Shown here piece by piece: positions 11,186-23,769 of a DNA stretch of 64,000 nucleotides; position 1 is the stretch's first letter; each line of letters opens with the position of its first letter. The translations under genes were made by a program, and so were the position numbers. The notes under the pieces are model-generated. The model did not search any database. It saw only the letters and a program-made list of their open reading frames with translations, and was not told the DNA's origin. This DNA comes from Atriophallophorus winterbourni (lineage: Eukaryota; Platyhelminthes; Trematoda; Plagiorchiida; Microphallidae), in the NCBI GenBank assembly GCA_013407085.1, contig JACCGJ010013582.1, positions 62,001 through 126,000 of the forward strand, written 5' to 3'.

Positions 11186-11497
11186 TTGCCAGACAGTATT
11201 AACGACGACTGCATCAGGAAACCCATCAGTCGCCTCCTGCATGTATATGATGCGTCGAATAAACTCAAATTTCTCGTGGACACTGGTGCCGAAGTTAGCG
11301 TTATACCGCGTAGCTGCGAAAAACGTGAATTACGTCCATCAGGCATCAAACTGCAGGCGGCTGATGAATCAATAATGTTGACTCACATTGAGAAATATTT
11401 GAAACTCGATCTCGGACTTAGTCGTGGATTCACTTTCGTCTTCTTCATAGCCGATGTTCAGAAACCTATCATCGGTATCGATTTTTTGACGAAATAA
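11186..11497 (+). pseudogene. Gypsy aspartic protease fragment
   Basis: This is a retroviral-type aspartic protease that would cut the element's polyprotein. The active-site motif FLVDTGAEVSVIP is intact near 11,268-11,306. The end has a flap and dimer region finishing with IIGIDFL near 11,470-11,487. The frame is open for about 100 codons, then stops. The module itself looks well preserved, but it sits in an element without gag or pol continuity. It lies between the gag fragment and the RT start in normal Gypsy order. Confidence 0.8.
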
Positions 11498-11699
11498 GGT
11501 CTCGTACTCGATTTTTGACACCGACGGCTACATGATAATACTACATCATTGAACGTGTCCGGTAAACTATGTTCCAGTATCGCACCCAGTCCTCGCATAT
11601 TCGTGCCGAACAATGGCACATACAGCGACATTCTGCGTGAATTCCCGAACTTGACACTCGTATCGTCATAATTGAAAACTCTCACTCACGATGTTTAAC

Positions 11700-11956
11700 A
11701 TCACACCGTTACTAAAGGGCCTCTGGTTTTTGCCAAAACTCGAAGGCTGCCTCCGGAAAAACTCAAAGCAGCAAAATGTGAGTTTGAACATACGGCTGCG
11801 TTGGGTATAATTAGACCGTCAACCAGTACGTGGGCATCGCCGTACGTATGATCGCCAAGAAAAACGGCGAGTGGATATCTTGTGGAGATTTTCGTGCGTT
11901 GGATAGCGATACCAAACACGACCGCTTCCCTATTTCGCACATACATGATTTCTCAC
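11700..11956 (+). pseudogene. Start of Gypsy RT, truncated into the LTR
   Basis: After a frame change the sequence resembles the RT N-terminus: GPLVFAKTRRLPPEKL, then EFEHTAALGIIRPS, then a KKNGEWISCGDFRALD stretch near 11,860-11,905 and FPISHIHDFS near 11,925-11,953. The next bases are LTR sequence rather than the catalytic FSKIDL and YLDD blocks. The deletion joins RT directly to the 3' LTR. Confidence 0.75.
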
Positions 11957-12345
11957 TTATTGTATTGTATTTTCGTTTCCCTCAATGCATGCTCTAATCA
12001 ACAATTTGTACATACTTATCTTTGTATCATTCACACTCATAACCTTAGAAGTTTTGTTCCGATAATCGATATTGCCATATTTATATATCGATTTCTTCTT
12101 GCCCTGATAACTCATAGACTATTGATCTTCTGTTTCGTTACTTGAGTTGCCGTTACTCATCCATGTATCGCATTCTGTAAATAATCATTAATTGTCAATA
12201 TACTTTGGTCTGCGCGTCTGCTGGTTCTGCTGTTGTTTGTGTTGCTGCACAGCTGGTTGTTCGTGAATCTCGACGGGTAACGGCAAGATTAACGTGTCAC
12301 CGGATCTTCAAGCTTCACAAATTATTCGTACCTGAATGACGTGAC
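11957..12345 (+). repeat. Truncated 3' LTR
   Basis: This matches the 5' LTR from about 9,784 to 10,170 (TATCGATTTCTT, CATAGACTAT and ATCATTAATT landmarks are shared) with clear divergence. It lacks the LTR start because of the internal deletion, and its right part diverges near 12,345. Confidence 0.7.
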
Positions 12346-15300
12346 GCGAACGGACTTCTAACGACTGAGAACAATGCAAACGTGCTGAATCAGGCTTCAT
12401 TATGTAAACCACATTTATTGCTTTCCAATTATATGTTCCCCTTACGAAAGAAATGTGAGATGTGTGTGTTGGAGAAACATATAAATAGGGAGTTTCTTCT
12501 TGAGCGCATGAGGTGTTTTAATTTTTTCTTCCGTATAATTCTATGTTGATGGTCTAAACCTATATAGCTGTATAGAACATAACATAATCGGATGCAACTG
12601 CGAATAATATAACAAGCGGAACTGTGATTCAGTTGACTTCTGAGCTGTTCAAATATCAGGTAAAAATCCATACGGATTATATCGCTTTTGTTTGGTGGGT
12701 TGAAAAATGTAGAACCATGGGATAAAAATCTATATAATTTTATATTCATTGGTTCGGGGCCAAAATCGCAACACTGTTGTTCCTAAAATGATATTGTTTT
12801 TGGAATTTCAGAACAAACGCATGTAGTTTTTTACACCTGAAACAAATTTGCACGTCCATTATGTCTACTACAGTTAAGTGTTGACTGAGACATGGTCAAA
12901 GTCGTTGTGTAAGTCCATATTTTATGTGAGCTACATAGATAAAACAATAATCATTGCAATTGGTGATTTGCAGTAGTCAAAATACTTTCAGTTATAATAA
13001 ATAACCTATTTCTGGATGACGTGGATAATTTAATAATCTCAGCTTAGAGATTCGCAGAGTATTGGTCGTGCAAGTGATTTCTTGCCGTGGATTACAAGTT
13101 GAAGTTTGTTAATATATGATCCATTTTTTCAACAATTTTGTGATTTGCGATTTGCAAATACATGCTCAACACTTACTATGTTTTCCCAATATACTTTTCG
13201 TTCCTGTAAAATAAACAATAACCAAAAATGCTACTAATCACGGACATACAATTTGCGTCAATAGATCATTCCTAATCGTAACAACACTGATATTGAAAAA
13301 TGTCCATCTTTGTTAACTGTCATAATAAACTCGCATCAAATTCATCGGAGTGAAGTTGGAGTAAATTGCTTCATGATACAAAATGAAAAAGAGCCTTTAA
13401 CTCGATAATAGTTTGCTACATCTTCATTCTAACCGCACTGCCACGTGAGGCTAGATTCCAAGATTGTTTTTGTTCAATGTGTTTCAACGAAGCGAAATTA
13501 ACTTAACCGAAAATGTAATTGCCCCCCTCAAACAAATGACATTCTATTGAACGTGTTGTCCGTTTCTACGGAGTAAAACGCTCTTTGTGCAGATGTTCTA
13601 GCTCATGAACACAAAAAAGATTGATTTGTTCAGAACCGTTTCACAGTCAGCGAGACAAATACATTTTCATATTTTCCAAGATAATTTATAATAACATGGA
13701 ACTATCCTCATCTTGCATAAACAAATATTGGCATGACCATCTTCATACACTATACGTAAGTTCTTTTCATATGCCACTATGAATTCATACAAGAAAAGCG
13801 ACGGAGTTCCGCTAGATTACTCGGTACACTGATTTATTGTTTTTGGTTTGGATTTAAAAAATATGTTCTTGCCAGACGAAGTTTCACACATACTCCAGCG
13901 TTTGAACTTGTGTGTAAGATACAAATTGATGCAACGGTGAATTCTACCTAGATATTTCTAATATTTATACGGATTTGAATAACTTTTATTCTCGAACAAT
14001 ATAATGGAACATGGTGTTGATTGGAAACTGTATGAATACATACGAAACTAGGTTAACTAAAGATACATTAATTATTCTCATTTTGTGAAGCGCAATTCTG
14101 ATCCTGACAAAGTCACGCGCAGTCAAAGACAGCACTTGTGCTAAGATAATGACAGTTTGATATGGTGTAGCGTTTAGGATTACGATGAATTTTACTTCAG
14201 GTGAATTGTGTATTGTGGATGGAATCAATAGAGTAAGTGGTATATCTCATGGGTCATTAATTAGATCAGCATTGTTACTCAGAATAACAAATGTTCATTT
14301 ATGTGTAGGAAACCTGTCGATTGCTCTTTCAGATCATTACGAAAAGGAAAAGGTAAACAATGTGTTAAAGATGTTAATGATTTGAATGTTCATATTGACT
14401 AAAATAAAGGATTAGAACCTGGTACGCTGTCAAACGTTCTTACTTTTTCTGAACCAGCAACCGGAATTTCGGATGTAACAGCTGAAAACATAACGAAAAC
14501 AACATTTATGAATTTCTCAGTGTTTCGTTAAGTGTATGTCAAAACTGATAAGTCTGAAATTATAGATATTCCACATATTTTATAAGCAGCGGCCTAATGG
14601 GACATAAAGAGTCGCGTTTAGGGTAAAAATTCATGCGAACCGGATTTTCTCTGGGAAAATGCAACTTGAGATCTGACGCTAATATATCGGGCAACAAAAC
14701 TTCAATTCCTACAGTGAGATTACAGACATATTGCGAAATGGAGATTTGGTTCGGAATAAAGTGGATAGATTTGATTTTCCAAAAATCGCAAATATATTGA
14801 AATGATTTTAAAAACAAAAAGTAGACAGAACACCTCATAACTACGGAGGCAATACGTTTCTGAGACACATTCTTGAAGCAGGCTGATGACATTCCAGATA
14901 CGTGGTTTTTTGTCAATCAATGGAAAATGTTACGCCCAAACCTACAAGTAATCAAGGTTATTTGATAATTCGCGCTTTAAAAATTGATACATATTTTCAT
15001 TATCAAAAATCAACTCATTTGAATAAACGTGATGAAGTTAATCTGCCTATGCTTTAGCTATGCAAAATGTTAAACTTTATGAAGTTTCTGAAATCCGATT
15101 CTTTAATACGTTTAACTAAATTTAGCGAAACCTAAATAATCTTCCTGAATTCAGCAAGCAAGATAAATCGATTCAGCGACGTCTCCTGTGCTTAGGCATT
15201 TTATCAAAACTTCAATTTTATTGTTCAACAACGAAAGTTGAAACATAGTTGGAATCCATGAAGACCAAATGAGTACTAAGATTGTATTTCACATTTTCAC

Positions 15301-16156
15301 GCAGAATTCGAAATTTTAAAGTCATTTCACAAAGGAAGTGGAATTCTGCAGAGCCACTCCTCAATTTGTGAATTTTTAAGCGCAAAACGTAGTCATGAAT
15401 ATAAAAACATCTGACTTTCATTAACCTATGGATACAGGTGCTATAATACGAAACAGTTCCTATCATCAAAGACAGGTCTTATGGTACATAGTTTGTTTCA
15501 TGATGCGAACGATAGAACACGAATGCAGCGACAGAAGAAACAGAAAACAGGCGCACCAGAAGGCAATTCAGAGGCACATAGAGCACGATAATCCAAACAT
15601 TTTGGTACAAGCCAATTAATGTAATGTGTATTTTAGATGTCACAGCTCTGATCTTTTCAATGTAAAAATTTTGATCCTGTGTAATAAACACCAAAGACAA
15701 ATACTACTCACGGAGGCAGGCTAATTTTATTGTCAAGTCAAGTTGTATATATTGAGGTGGACGGAGCAATCTAGTAAACGTCATTGGTGCCAAGGTAAAC
15801 GATGGTTATTCCATTTATGAACACAAGTTGATTCGATGATTTTGTCTTCAAAAAAGACGCAATATTGACCTCATTAATAAAATACTTTTACGAATCTGAG
15901 GCGCTATGCACACGGTCTTTGTCCATGATAACTTTTAGTATATTGACATGGATACATACTATGTAGATTATCGACCACCCATCGTGGTTAATACAACGGA
16001 ACGTGAAACAACGTAGGTGTAATATAGGCTGTTGAGCGGTAAGCGAAATTCGGTGGTGGCGTTTAACCAACACTCAAACATATTACCTTTTCCTGACTAA
16101 GGCCCTTTTCTTGCAGTAGTGAAACGTAACCCTAAACTGATCTAACTGATTGCACT
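12346..16156. other. Long AT-rich stretch, no recognised gene
   Basis: Nearly 4 kb with only short, overlapping frames on both strands (for example 14,185-14,385 and 14,560-14,916) that show no domain. I find no repeat family shared with the rest of the window. It could be intron or intergenic DNA. Confidence 0.45.
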
Positions 16157-16734
16157 CAATTATTTACACTTTACACGATTCTTCATATCCCATTAAATTA
16201 CTGCTTATAATATTTGTATAAATTCAAGGAAATAAGTCTAATCGGGTATTCAATAAAATAAGCGTTATAGTTTATCATTTCTTAAGTGGCTTATATAATA
16301 TATTGAGCGCATCATCATTTGAAATTGGGCGAGCTTCATACATGCATAGCACGTAAGTTCTCAAATAATTGTTGATCAGTTTTATGTCTCGCCGCCTTAC
16401 AGCCCATCTATAATTCCATAAACAATTTGTCAATTCACGTTACATCCTCACATCATCATTTAACTGTCCACTTCTCAGAAGTAAACGGATTGTTTTCATT
16501 CGCGAACGGATACCTGTATTGAAGCAAATCGGGAGATTATTTTGATTTGATTATTGCTGTAGTTTATTTATGTTTACTTTAAGCATAAAAACATAAAAAC
16601 GTATGTGGAACGACACAACAGATTGATCTATTGGTGTTCAACTTGTGTTCGCCGAACATGCGTAGTTGTTCTTGGACACATAAACCAGCATCAACACTTC
16701 GCAACCACTACAACAACACGAAAGTTAGTGGCAA

Positions 16735-17100
16735 AAGAAGAACAGTCGAATATCTCCTCAAAGGTTCCATGCAGAGACTGTGAAGAGAACTACGTCGGAC
16801 AAACGGGTCGCAAACTGAGCACAAAATTACATGAACAGTAGTTGGCCGTACGCAGACATCACCGGAATTCACTGAATTAAATGCGTGTTGATCAATTTGG
16901 TCATCAGTTCGACTGGAACCGCACAAGAATATTAGCCAGATAAAACGACCGATGGGCGCGAGAATTCCTGGAAGCGTGGCACTCAACAACAAATTCAATT
17001 AACCAGCATCTCCAGCTGGCTACAACATATATACCAATTAGAAACCGCTCACGGAGAAGACATAACATGAACTCGATCAATTCGCGGGGTTTACCGTGAA
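16735..17100 (+). pseudogene. Penelope GIY-YIG endonuclease fragment
   Basis: In PLEs this domain nicks the target DNA. The frame reads PCRDCEENYVGQTGRKLSTKL near 16,767-16,830, matching the conserved C..C...Y.GQT.R.L..R segment. After a stop it continues with an AVRRHHRNS-like stretch, NRTRILAR and REFLEAWHST near 16,915-16,985. The same series occurs on the minus strand in the PLE at 35.8-38.06 kb. In-frame stops near 16,840 and 16,880 make it nonfunctional. Confidence 0.75.
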
Positions 17101-17159
17101 CGGACAGGCAAACGATATAATTACCAACGAATTCCAATCACGAGACGCTTCGAAACCAA

Positions 17160-17203
17160 TTTTGCTGATGATGTCATCTAGCCTGATGACAAAACGTCCA
17201 AGA
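17160..17203 (+). ncRNA. Hammerhead-like ribozyme motif in Penelope tail (GAAA box mutated)
   Basis: The parts fall in type I hammerhead order: TTTTG (stem I, 5' strand), CTGATGA (core), T, GTCATC - TAGCCT - GATGAC (6-bp stem II with loop), AAAA where GAAA is expected, CGTC (minimal stem III plus cleavage triplet), and CAAGA (stem I, 3' strand, pairing with TTTTG through one G-U). PLEs are known to carry hammerheads in their terminal repeats. This copy has G12 changed to A and one extra T after the core, so cleavage is unlikely. The motif recurs at 37,951 and 35,854. Confidence 0.6.
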
Positions 17204-18284
17204 ATAACTACGCAATTTCGGTGAACACAAGTTAAACACCATCCACATCCTGAGCTACGCATATTTCCCTGTATTGCTGAACAGATTTATCAAGTCTCTT
17301 GTCAAAAACAGAATTCTCAATTTGACGTGAGCTCATCTCTGAGGTTTTCATGTTTACACGCACTTGTATATACATCATTATTTTGAAACTTGCTGAGCAT
17401 TGTTTCTGTTATGTTTTAAGGTAGTAATACAATTTTGCTTTATATCTCAAATTAATAATTCTCGTCATTCTAATCTTTAACACCATATTCAACCTCATCT
17501 TTCTCGTAACCAGATAAAAGAGCAATCCACCAGTAGCATTCACCAAATGCTTACTTCCATACAACCAACTTCGGCAGAAACAAACTGGGATCAGGTACCT
17601 ACAGATGAAATGTAAATGGAAAACGTTACCGTTAGATTCCTTATTGCATTTATTGTTGGTCATCGGTTTGTTGCGTAACTCGAGCCTAATGCTAGCATTA
17701 TGGAGCGTTGTGATCGAATTTGTGAAAAGTCCGATCAGCTTGGAAAACGTGTAGGTGAAAGTAACAAACATAATCAGCAATTTTGTTTGCGGCTTGCGAT
17801 TTACACTAATAACTTGTACGTTGTGTGCATAGGACCTACGCGATTACAAGATAACCACTTTAAATATGGTGGTATGTATTCTTCAAATTTCGTGGTTTGT
17901 AGTCACAATATGCAATAATGTGATGCAAAGTGTGTAAATCTGTTGATGGAGTTGTACGATGAAATGACGTCATTAAATCTGTGCATGAAATTTCGTGATT
18001 TGGGAGTTCGTTGGTCGTATATTTCTCAACTGCAAATATCATTTAATCATTTCATCGTTTTTCATCGCCATTTTTTGTAACTAACAGATCTGCTCGATTG
18101 TATATAGCGCATGGATATTATTCTAACCTAAATTTATTTATTCACATCATAACATATAGCTGAACCAATGGTGCACTTGGTCGCCAGCTAGCAAGCAAAC
18201 AATATAAGGTTTTTCTCTGAATGTTTTGGGAACGTTTAACATATTTCTCTTGAAAAAATGAAAGGTCATACAATCATCGAGGTT

Positions 18285-18355
18285 TGATTTGTTGCACAGT
18301 TATATGAACTCGGGGTGCACATGTCAACAAGACTCAGTGAGCTATCGCAGCTCAC
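18285..18355 (+). repeat. Dispersed repeat, copy 1
   Basis: The stretch from TTGTTGCACAGT through AGACTCAGT and AGCTATCGC is shared with 29,405-29,470. It lies in the spacer of the large palindrome. The family is unknown. Confidence 0.55.
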
Positions 18356-19432
18356 TATGAGTATTACGTACACGTTTTCCAAGCTGATCAGACTATTCAC
18401 AAATTGGATCACCACGTTCCATAATGCTAGCATTAGGCTCGAGTTACGCCACATTGTGAGCTTATAAGAAGTGCATATACTCCGGAATTATTCCTTTTGT
18501 ATTGTACATCGTCCTCCGCTTCACAAAATAGATTCGGCTCAGTGCGTTTTCATACAAAAAAAGGTTTGTTGAATTCTCTCAAATAATGTATCAAACAAAC
18601 CGATGACTAACAAAGAAAGGTATTAGGAAAACTAACGATTGCGACTTCCAGTTACATGTCATGTGTAGGTAACTGATCCCAGTTCGTTTGTGCTGCAGTA
18701 TGTTGTATGGCAGTATGCATTTGGTAAATGCTGCTGGTGGATTGCTCATTCATTTGATTGCGAGAAAAATGAGGTTGAATATGGTGTTAATGATTGGAAT
18801 GATGAGTATACATAAATTTGAGATTAAAAGCATAATTGTTATGCTGTCTGATCTTCTTACTTATCGATGGAACAAAAAACCATATTCAGTGTATTAACAG
18901 CTTAAAACATAAAGAAAAGAACAATGCTCGGAATCAAAAATTCTGTTTTAAACTGAAGACAATATCAATCCGTTGTGTCGTTCAACATTCATTCATAAGT
19001 TTCTATGATTAATGTGAACATAAATTAACTACAGCATTAATCACATCAAAATAATCTCCCAATCTGCTTTAACACAGGTAATCTTTCGCAAATGGAAACA
19101 ATCCGTTCACTTCTGAGAAGTGAACAGTTAAATGATGGTGCGAGGGTGTAACGTATATCGACAAATTGTGTATGGGATTATAGATGGGTTATAAGGTGGC
19201 GAGACATATAAGTATTTGCTAATTTACGTGTTAAGCATGCATGAAGCTCCCAAAATTTTGCATGACGATACGCTCAAAATATTATATCAGCCACCTACGA
19301 ACTGATAGTCTATAACGGTTATTTTATTGAAAACTTTAATAAACTGATTTTTTTAGAATTTCTAAATATTTTAGAGTGAGCGATATAATATGATATACAA
19401 AATCGTGTAAAGTGCAAATAATGTTTTTAATT

Positions 19433-20275
19433 GGATATTATCTGAAAAATTTTGTTTTCAGATCTGTCGCTGCTGGTTGAGTTCAAATGCATCATTTCCT
19501 ACTGCGAGATGACGAACATGTTTGGTAATTTAGATTCATTTAGGATCATATTGCTCAGATTTCATTTTCAGGAACTCGCCAAATCTGATGGTTTTAGCAG
19601 AAATTGAACAGAACTGATGATAAATGCTAAACAATGTTCCCGAAGGCTCATGAATTCTAACTGCGGGTGTGATTTATCAAACAATGAAACAAAGATCTCA
19701 CAATCATCAAAAAAATCAAGGCTAGTTAACATATTGTTCTTTGAACAATGTATACGAAAAGTTCACAAGTGTCAATGGAATAGCTAAAATTATCATCCTA
19801 TATATCCTTAATTTGAAATCATCTGATATGGAGAATGTGAAATAAATTGTGCAGCATTTGAATTTCTGAAGTGAAAAATGATTAACTGTTAGCGTTATCT
19901 GTATGGTCTTTCAAAATTTATCGAAAAGGATGAAATCTCATGTTATCACGAATTTCATCAAAACTTCAAGTATATATTTCCACAACGAATGTAAAAAGGA
20001 TATATAAATTCATTTGAGCCAAATGATTAATAAGAATGATTTCACATTATTACTCTCAATTCAAAATTGTAATGTATTTACTGAAAGTTAACAAATGTTT
20101 TACGGTCACATATGAAGTAAAATTCTGCACAGCGTATCCTCCATTTTGGAAAGTTAGCACAAAACATAGAAGGTAGAATTGAAACCTTGTCTATTTAATA
20201 CGTATACTACCATATTGTTCCGCTCATTAAACGTCACCTAGCTTTAAGAACCTCATTTAAAGACCTGAAAGTAAT
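19433..20275. other. AT-rich stretch, nothing recognised
   Basis: No open frame with recognisable motifs and no repeat shared with other parts of the window. Confidence 0.4.
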
Positions 20276-20370
20276 GTCTGTTAGGATGTTTACATAGGGC
20301 AGACTTGCAGGAAAATTCACACAATTATCGAACAACACAGACAGATTTTCAAGAGACAGGTCCGACATTG
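20276..20370 (+). pseudogene. Penelope-like GIY-YIG remnant
   Basis: One frame reads DVYIGQTCRKI, then EQHRQIFKRQ, which is the core of the Penelope GIY-YIG endonuclease (compare NYVGQTGRKL at 16.8 kb). A stop precedes it, and the frame is lost on both sides within 100 bp. It differs enough from the other two PLEs to be a separate, older lineage. Confidence 0.6.
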
Positions 20371-20880
20371 ATGAGACAAACGTTTCAAGACACAGTTAGA
20401 ATATTTGTAAGCATTGTGTTTGTGGACCTACTCTAAAATATAGATCAAACTCGGCGTAAATGAGCAGATTTTGATTTCGTTATAGCTATTCACAAACACC
20501 GATTTTTCATGTCAACATTATGTGATTGATATAAATGTTTTCTAATGATCATAAAGAAACACAATAGGTTATTTATTGCCGTATAACAGAAAAGCATGGG
20601 TTCAACGCTCAACAAACCAGGGGCTCCTGAAACTGAGAAAAAAATATTTTTTTGACAAAGTTTTGCTTGAATGCCACATGTACAGTCGAACAATGGATGA
20701 CCATTGGACACAGTCGATGTATGTGTCGCGATCACATTAATGAAAATGTCCATTTTTATACTGCAAACATCAAGTGCACTCACATATAACCGGTTACTGT
20801 CTGTTTCCCATCATTTGTTGTATACATTAAGATTATGACTAGACGAACCTCATATCAACAAAATAGGTGTAAACAATAAA

Positions 20881-20912
20881 TTAGTTTTAATTAGTTTTAA
20901 TTAGTTTTAATT
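20881..20912 (+). repeat. Three tandem copies of TTAGTTTTAA
   Basis: The 10-bp unit TTAGTTTTAA is repeated three times exactly, followed by TT. It is a short minisatellite with no known role. Confidence 0.9.
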
Positions 20913-23726
20913 GCGTTGGGACATTCTACCATCAAATGGATGTTCCGCAATTCCAGAAATCAACTTTTGAGACATTATCATTTTTAGATTTGCTCACATT
21001 TACTGCAGTGTCTGTGAAAGTTTGATGCTGTTTTATTTCGGAATCTAAAAGCGTAAACTGTTTCATCTATGCCTATTGATGTCCATGTTTTTCAACGCAC
21101 GGAACTACCGTCTATCCGATGATTCTGTTCCATCAGTCTGTGACGTCATCAAGGATTATTTTGCTCCACCTATGAACAACATGTATATAATCATAAAAGT
21201 TACGATTTTTTATTTTTTCATTTGTATACCCTATGGTACTGTACAGCAATTTGCTTTTTTAACCCTAAATCTTGAATCTTGAAATTCGCATTTTTAGAAC
21301 ATTAAAAGTACATGCTATTCATTTCGCTCAAAATCAAATTTCGCGCGAGCATGAAAAGTTGAATACTATTCTGCTCAGTAGCATATATTTGGTAAGGCAG
21401 AGGACATCTTGATTTACCGAAAAAAAATTGCCGTTGCTTCCGTGCTCTGTTAATCTGTGGAAAATTGTGTTCAATTCGCCTTGCCTGGAAGCTCAATTGC
21501 ATTATCGGCAAATTGTCATTTACTTTGTTATATGGTCAAATTTCCGAGGTGCTCCAGTAATTAGTCACCCGATAAAAATTCCAAATGTGGAGCGCTCAAA
21601 TCATATAATCGATTTACGCTCCATGAATAAAAAAACGATTATAAATATGGAACATCAAAAGCGTATAACCAACTACCGAATGACAAAGAAATGATTTTAA
21701 CTACAATTAGCTTCCAGTTTCGAAGATATATTCATTATCATCATTTAACTCATTATATGATTGTAGCAAGTATCAAACGCTAATTTCTTACACAATCATC
21801 GTACAGGCTTATCTCGTCTTTCTACTTATTGATGCTTCCTACTGAATAACTGATGTGAAATCCCGAAAGACAGTGTTAGCGAATTAATCTTGATGCATGA
21901 AGGTTATCCGGAATATAGTTAAACGAATTTGGTAGATGTCGAACGCATTTCGTTCGAAGAGTAACCATCATAACATAACTCATTGTTTAGATTGATTTGC
22001 ACAACATGATAGAGCTAGTGCATCGTTGATCTATCTACTAAATATTGTTTGAGCGGCCTTCAATCATAATCTCGCTTTATCATACAATATGTGGAATCCA
22101 GTTTTGGGAACTCACATTTTAAAATCTAGGACGATAATTATTCAAAGAAACCTAAAACTGAAGTCTCTATTAAAGACTGAAATGTGCGAAATTCACCACA
22201 TAGTGTATAACACAGCGTGATTTTATCCAAACCGTACTTAACTGGCGGTAATTACATCTTACCAATTTGCTACATTATTGAACCCACAAAAACATACTAG
22301 TATCCTGCTTCATCTACAAACCACATATATAGAGGCTCTTAAAAATGGGACCTCTTGTTTATATTTATTCGATGCTGACATGGTGGCACATGGAAAACAG
22401 AATTCAACGCTCTCGTTTAAACCGGAATTACAGTGAGGATAAAGAAGCTTATTGCACGAAACTAACTTTTAATTCGGTCAAATGATAAACAAATTGGCAT
22501 TACATAGTTAATTCGAAAAAAATCACAGCAAAGTTAATTCAATGATTTTATGCTCATTCTGGAAGGTTTGAATACCATGGCGTTTATTCTTTCGTTACGC
22601 AAATTGAAAATTTCATTATGATAAAGGGTTGAAAAAATACTTACCAACATAATATATTATCAGCAAAACTATACACAGTTTAAAACGCATCTTTGATTTA
22701 TGTAACAATTACTTATAGTTAGTGTTGATTAGATATATTTGAATATGCGGCCAATCAATTTGTAGTCATCAAATTCAAATTTCATTGGAGGCATCAACTC
22801 CAATTTGATTCGACTTTGAAGCATGTTCAGCACATGAAGGTGCAGCATCAATGGGGTCGGTCAGATAATACCGTTGGTTTATGAGCCTAAACTTAATTTT
22901 CGTTGCAATAAATTGCTGTTTATCAAACTAAATTTTGAAATGCAAGTAGAAAAGCGATACTCACCTGCGATATGGCACGTGCGATTATCAAATCTCACTC
23001 GAAAAGTGTTGTAGATGCACGTTTTACATAACTGCATGTTACGCAGGCATTTCTGAATTGTTTTACCCAGTTAGTATAATTTTCTCTCAAGCAAGCTAAA
23101 TCACCTTGGTTTTAAATAAAATATTTCTATGAGTTACAAATTCGTCACTGTTCTTGTTGATCCTCTTTTTATATCCATGATAAATTATGCAGCGGGTGTT
23201 CAGCTAATGCTGAATCACTGACCAGTGGAATAGGTTAATGCTTACCGAATCGAATTCCCTGTTAACGTATCTCACTACTGAGTTCTCTCAATGCTTGCCC
23301 GATATATACTCCCGAGCACCAGTTTTAGTCAATTTCGAAGACGCAATTTATCTCACAGCATGAGGGATTATAATCCTTAAGATGCGCCAATATGTATCGG
23401 AGCTTATTGCACATTATAAACGTTACTCGCTTGGCTACGCTATTTAAAATCCTCCTTATTACAATTTCGGATACCTTGACTTCAGGAATAGGAAGTGTTG
23501 AATTCCAAACATTATCTGTTTTTGTATTGGGTAATTTACCCGTTTTAGATGGCGTTTATTTAGCATTCCAGTATGAAAATGAACAGCAATCTAACGCATA
23601 GTTTATTGATGTGCTCGCTTTGCATCTGTAGCATTGCTGCAAATGCGTTCAGTAATTAAGAACAGCGTTTACAATAATAAATTATATACTTTCCGGGGTT
23701 CGCTTATGAGAACCGCAAAATCGCAT

Positions 23727-23729
<3 letters not shown>
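20913..23729. other. AT-rich stretch, nothing recognised
   Basis: Only short frames are present (for example 21,428-21,694 and 23,392-23,601), without domains or a convincing splice pattern. Confidence 0.4.

Positions 23730-23767
<38 letters not shown>
23730..23767. repeat. (TA)n microsatellite
   Basis: A pure TA dinucleotide run of about 19 units. Confidence 0.95.

Positions 23768-23769
<2 letters not shown>

Larger units (their letters stand above)
9752..12345 (+). mobile_element. CsRn1-like Gypsy LTR retrotransposon, most of pol deleted
   Basis: This degraded Gypsy element has, in order, a 5' LTR, primer site, gag, protease and the beginning of RT. It then jumps directly into the middle of the 3' LTR near 11,957. 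RT catalytic blocks, RNase H and integrase are missing, and the 3' LTR is truncated on both sides. Gag begins near 10,378, protease near 11,220 and RT near 11,720, with stops or frameshifts between them. The primer site TTGGTGAGCCCG (10,314) matches that of the minus-strand element at 5.1 kb, so both belong to the same CsRn1-like group. It cannot move by itself. Confidence 0.8.
16628..17298 (+). mobile_element. Penelope-like element, 3' half with inverted tail
   Basis: This insertion splits the left palindrome arm. It begins with an inverted copy of its own tail (GGTGTTCAACTTGTGTTC near 16,634). It then reads on plus through the linker and the GIY-YIG endonuclease region, and ends with the direct tail (17,155-17,245). 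Only the 3' third of a PLE is present and no RT is visible. Comparison with the right palindrome arm gives the insertion edges to within a few bases. It is a 5'-truncated copy, and it inserted after the palindrome formed. Confidence 0.78.
16157..19432. repeat. Large imperfect palindrome (inverted duplication)
   Basis: The left arm (16,157-16,627 and 17,299-17,757) is repeated in inverse orientation on the right (about 18,368-19,432), with roughly 600 bp between the arms. Shared landmarks read in opposite directions include TTTACACTTTACACGATT (16,165; inverse near 19,410), ACTTCTCAGAAGT (16,481; inverse near 19,110), TGGTGGATTGCTC (inverse near 17,525; direct near 18,735) and CATAATGCTAGCATTA (17,690; 18,420). 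The left arm is split by a Penelope-like insertion. Divergence between arms is clear, so this is not an assembly mirror. It could be an inverted duplication or a foldback-type element. Confidence 0.82.

Noticed and set aside
13986..14916. Overlapping frames of 66-118 codons near 14 kb
   Set aside because: No domain, no splice pattern and strand overlap; not distinguishable from chance.
20640..20660. Short A/T runs as Pol III terminators or poly(A) signals
   Set aside because: Such runs are too common in AT-rich DNA to support any call.
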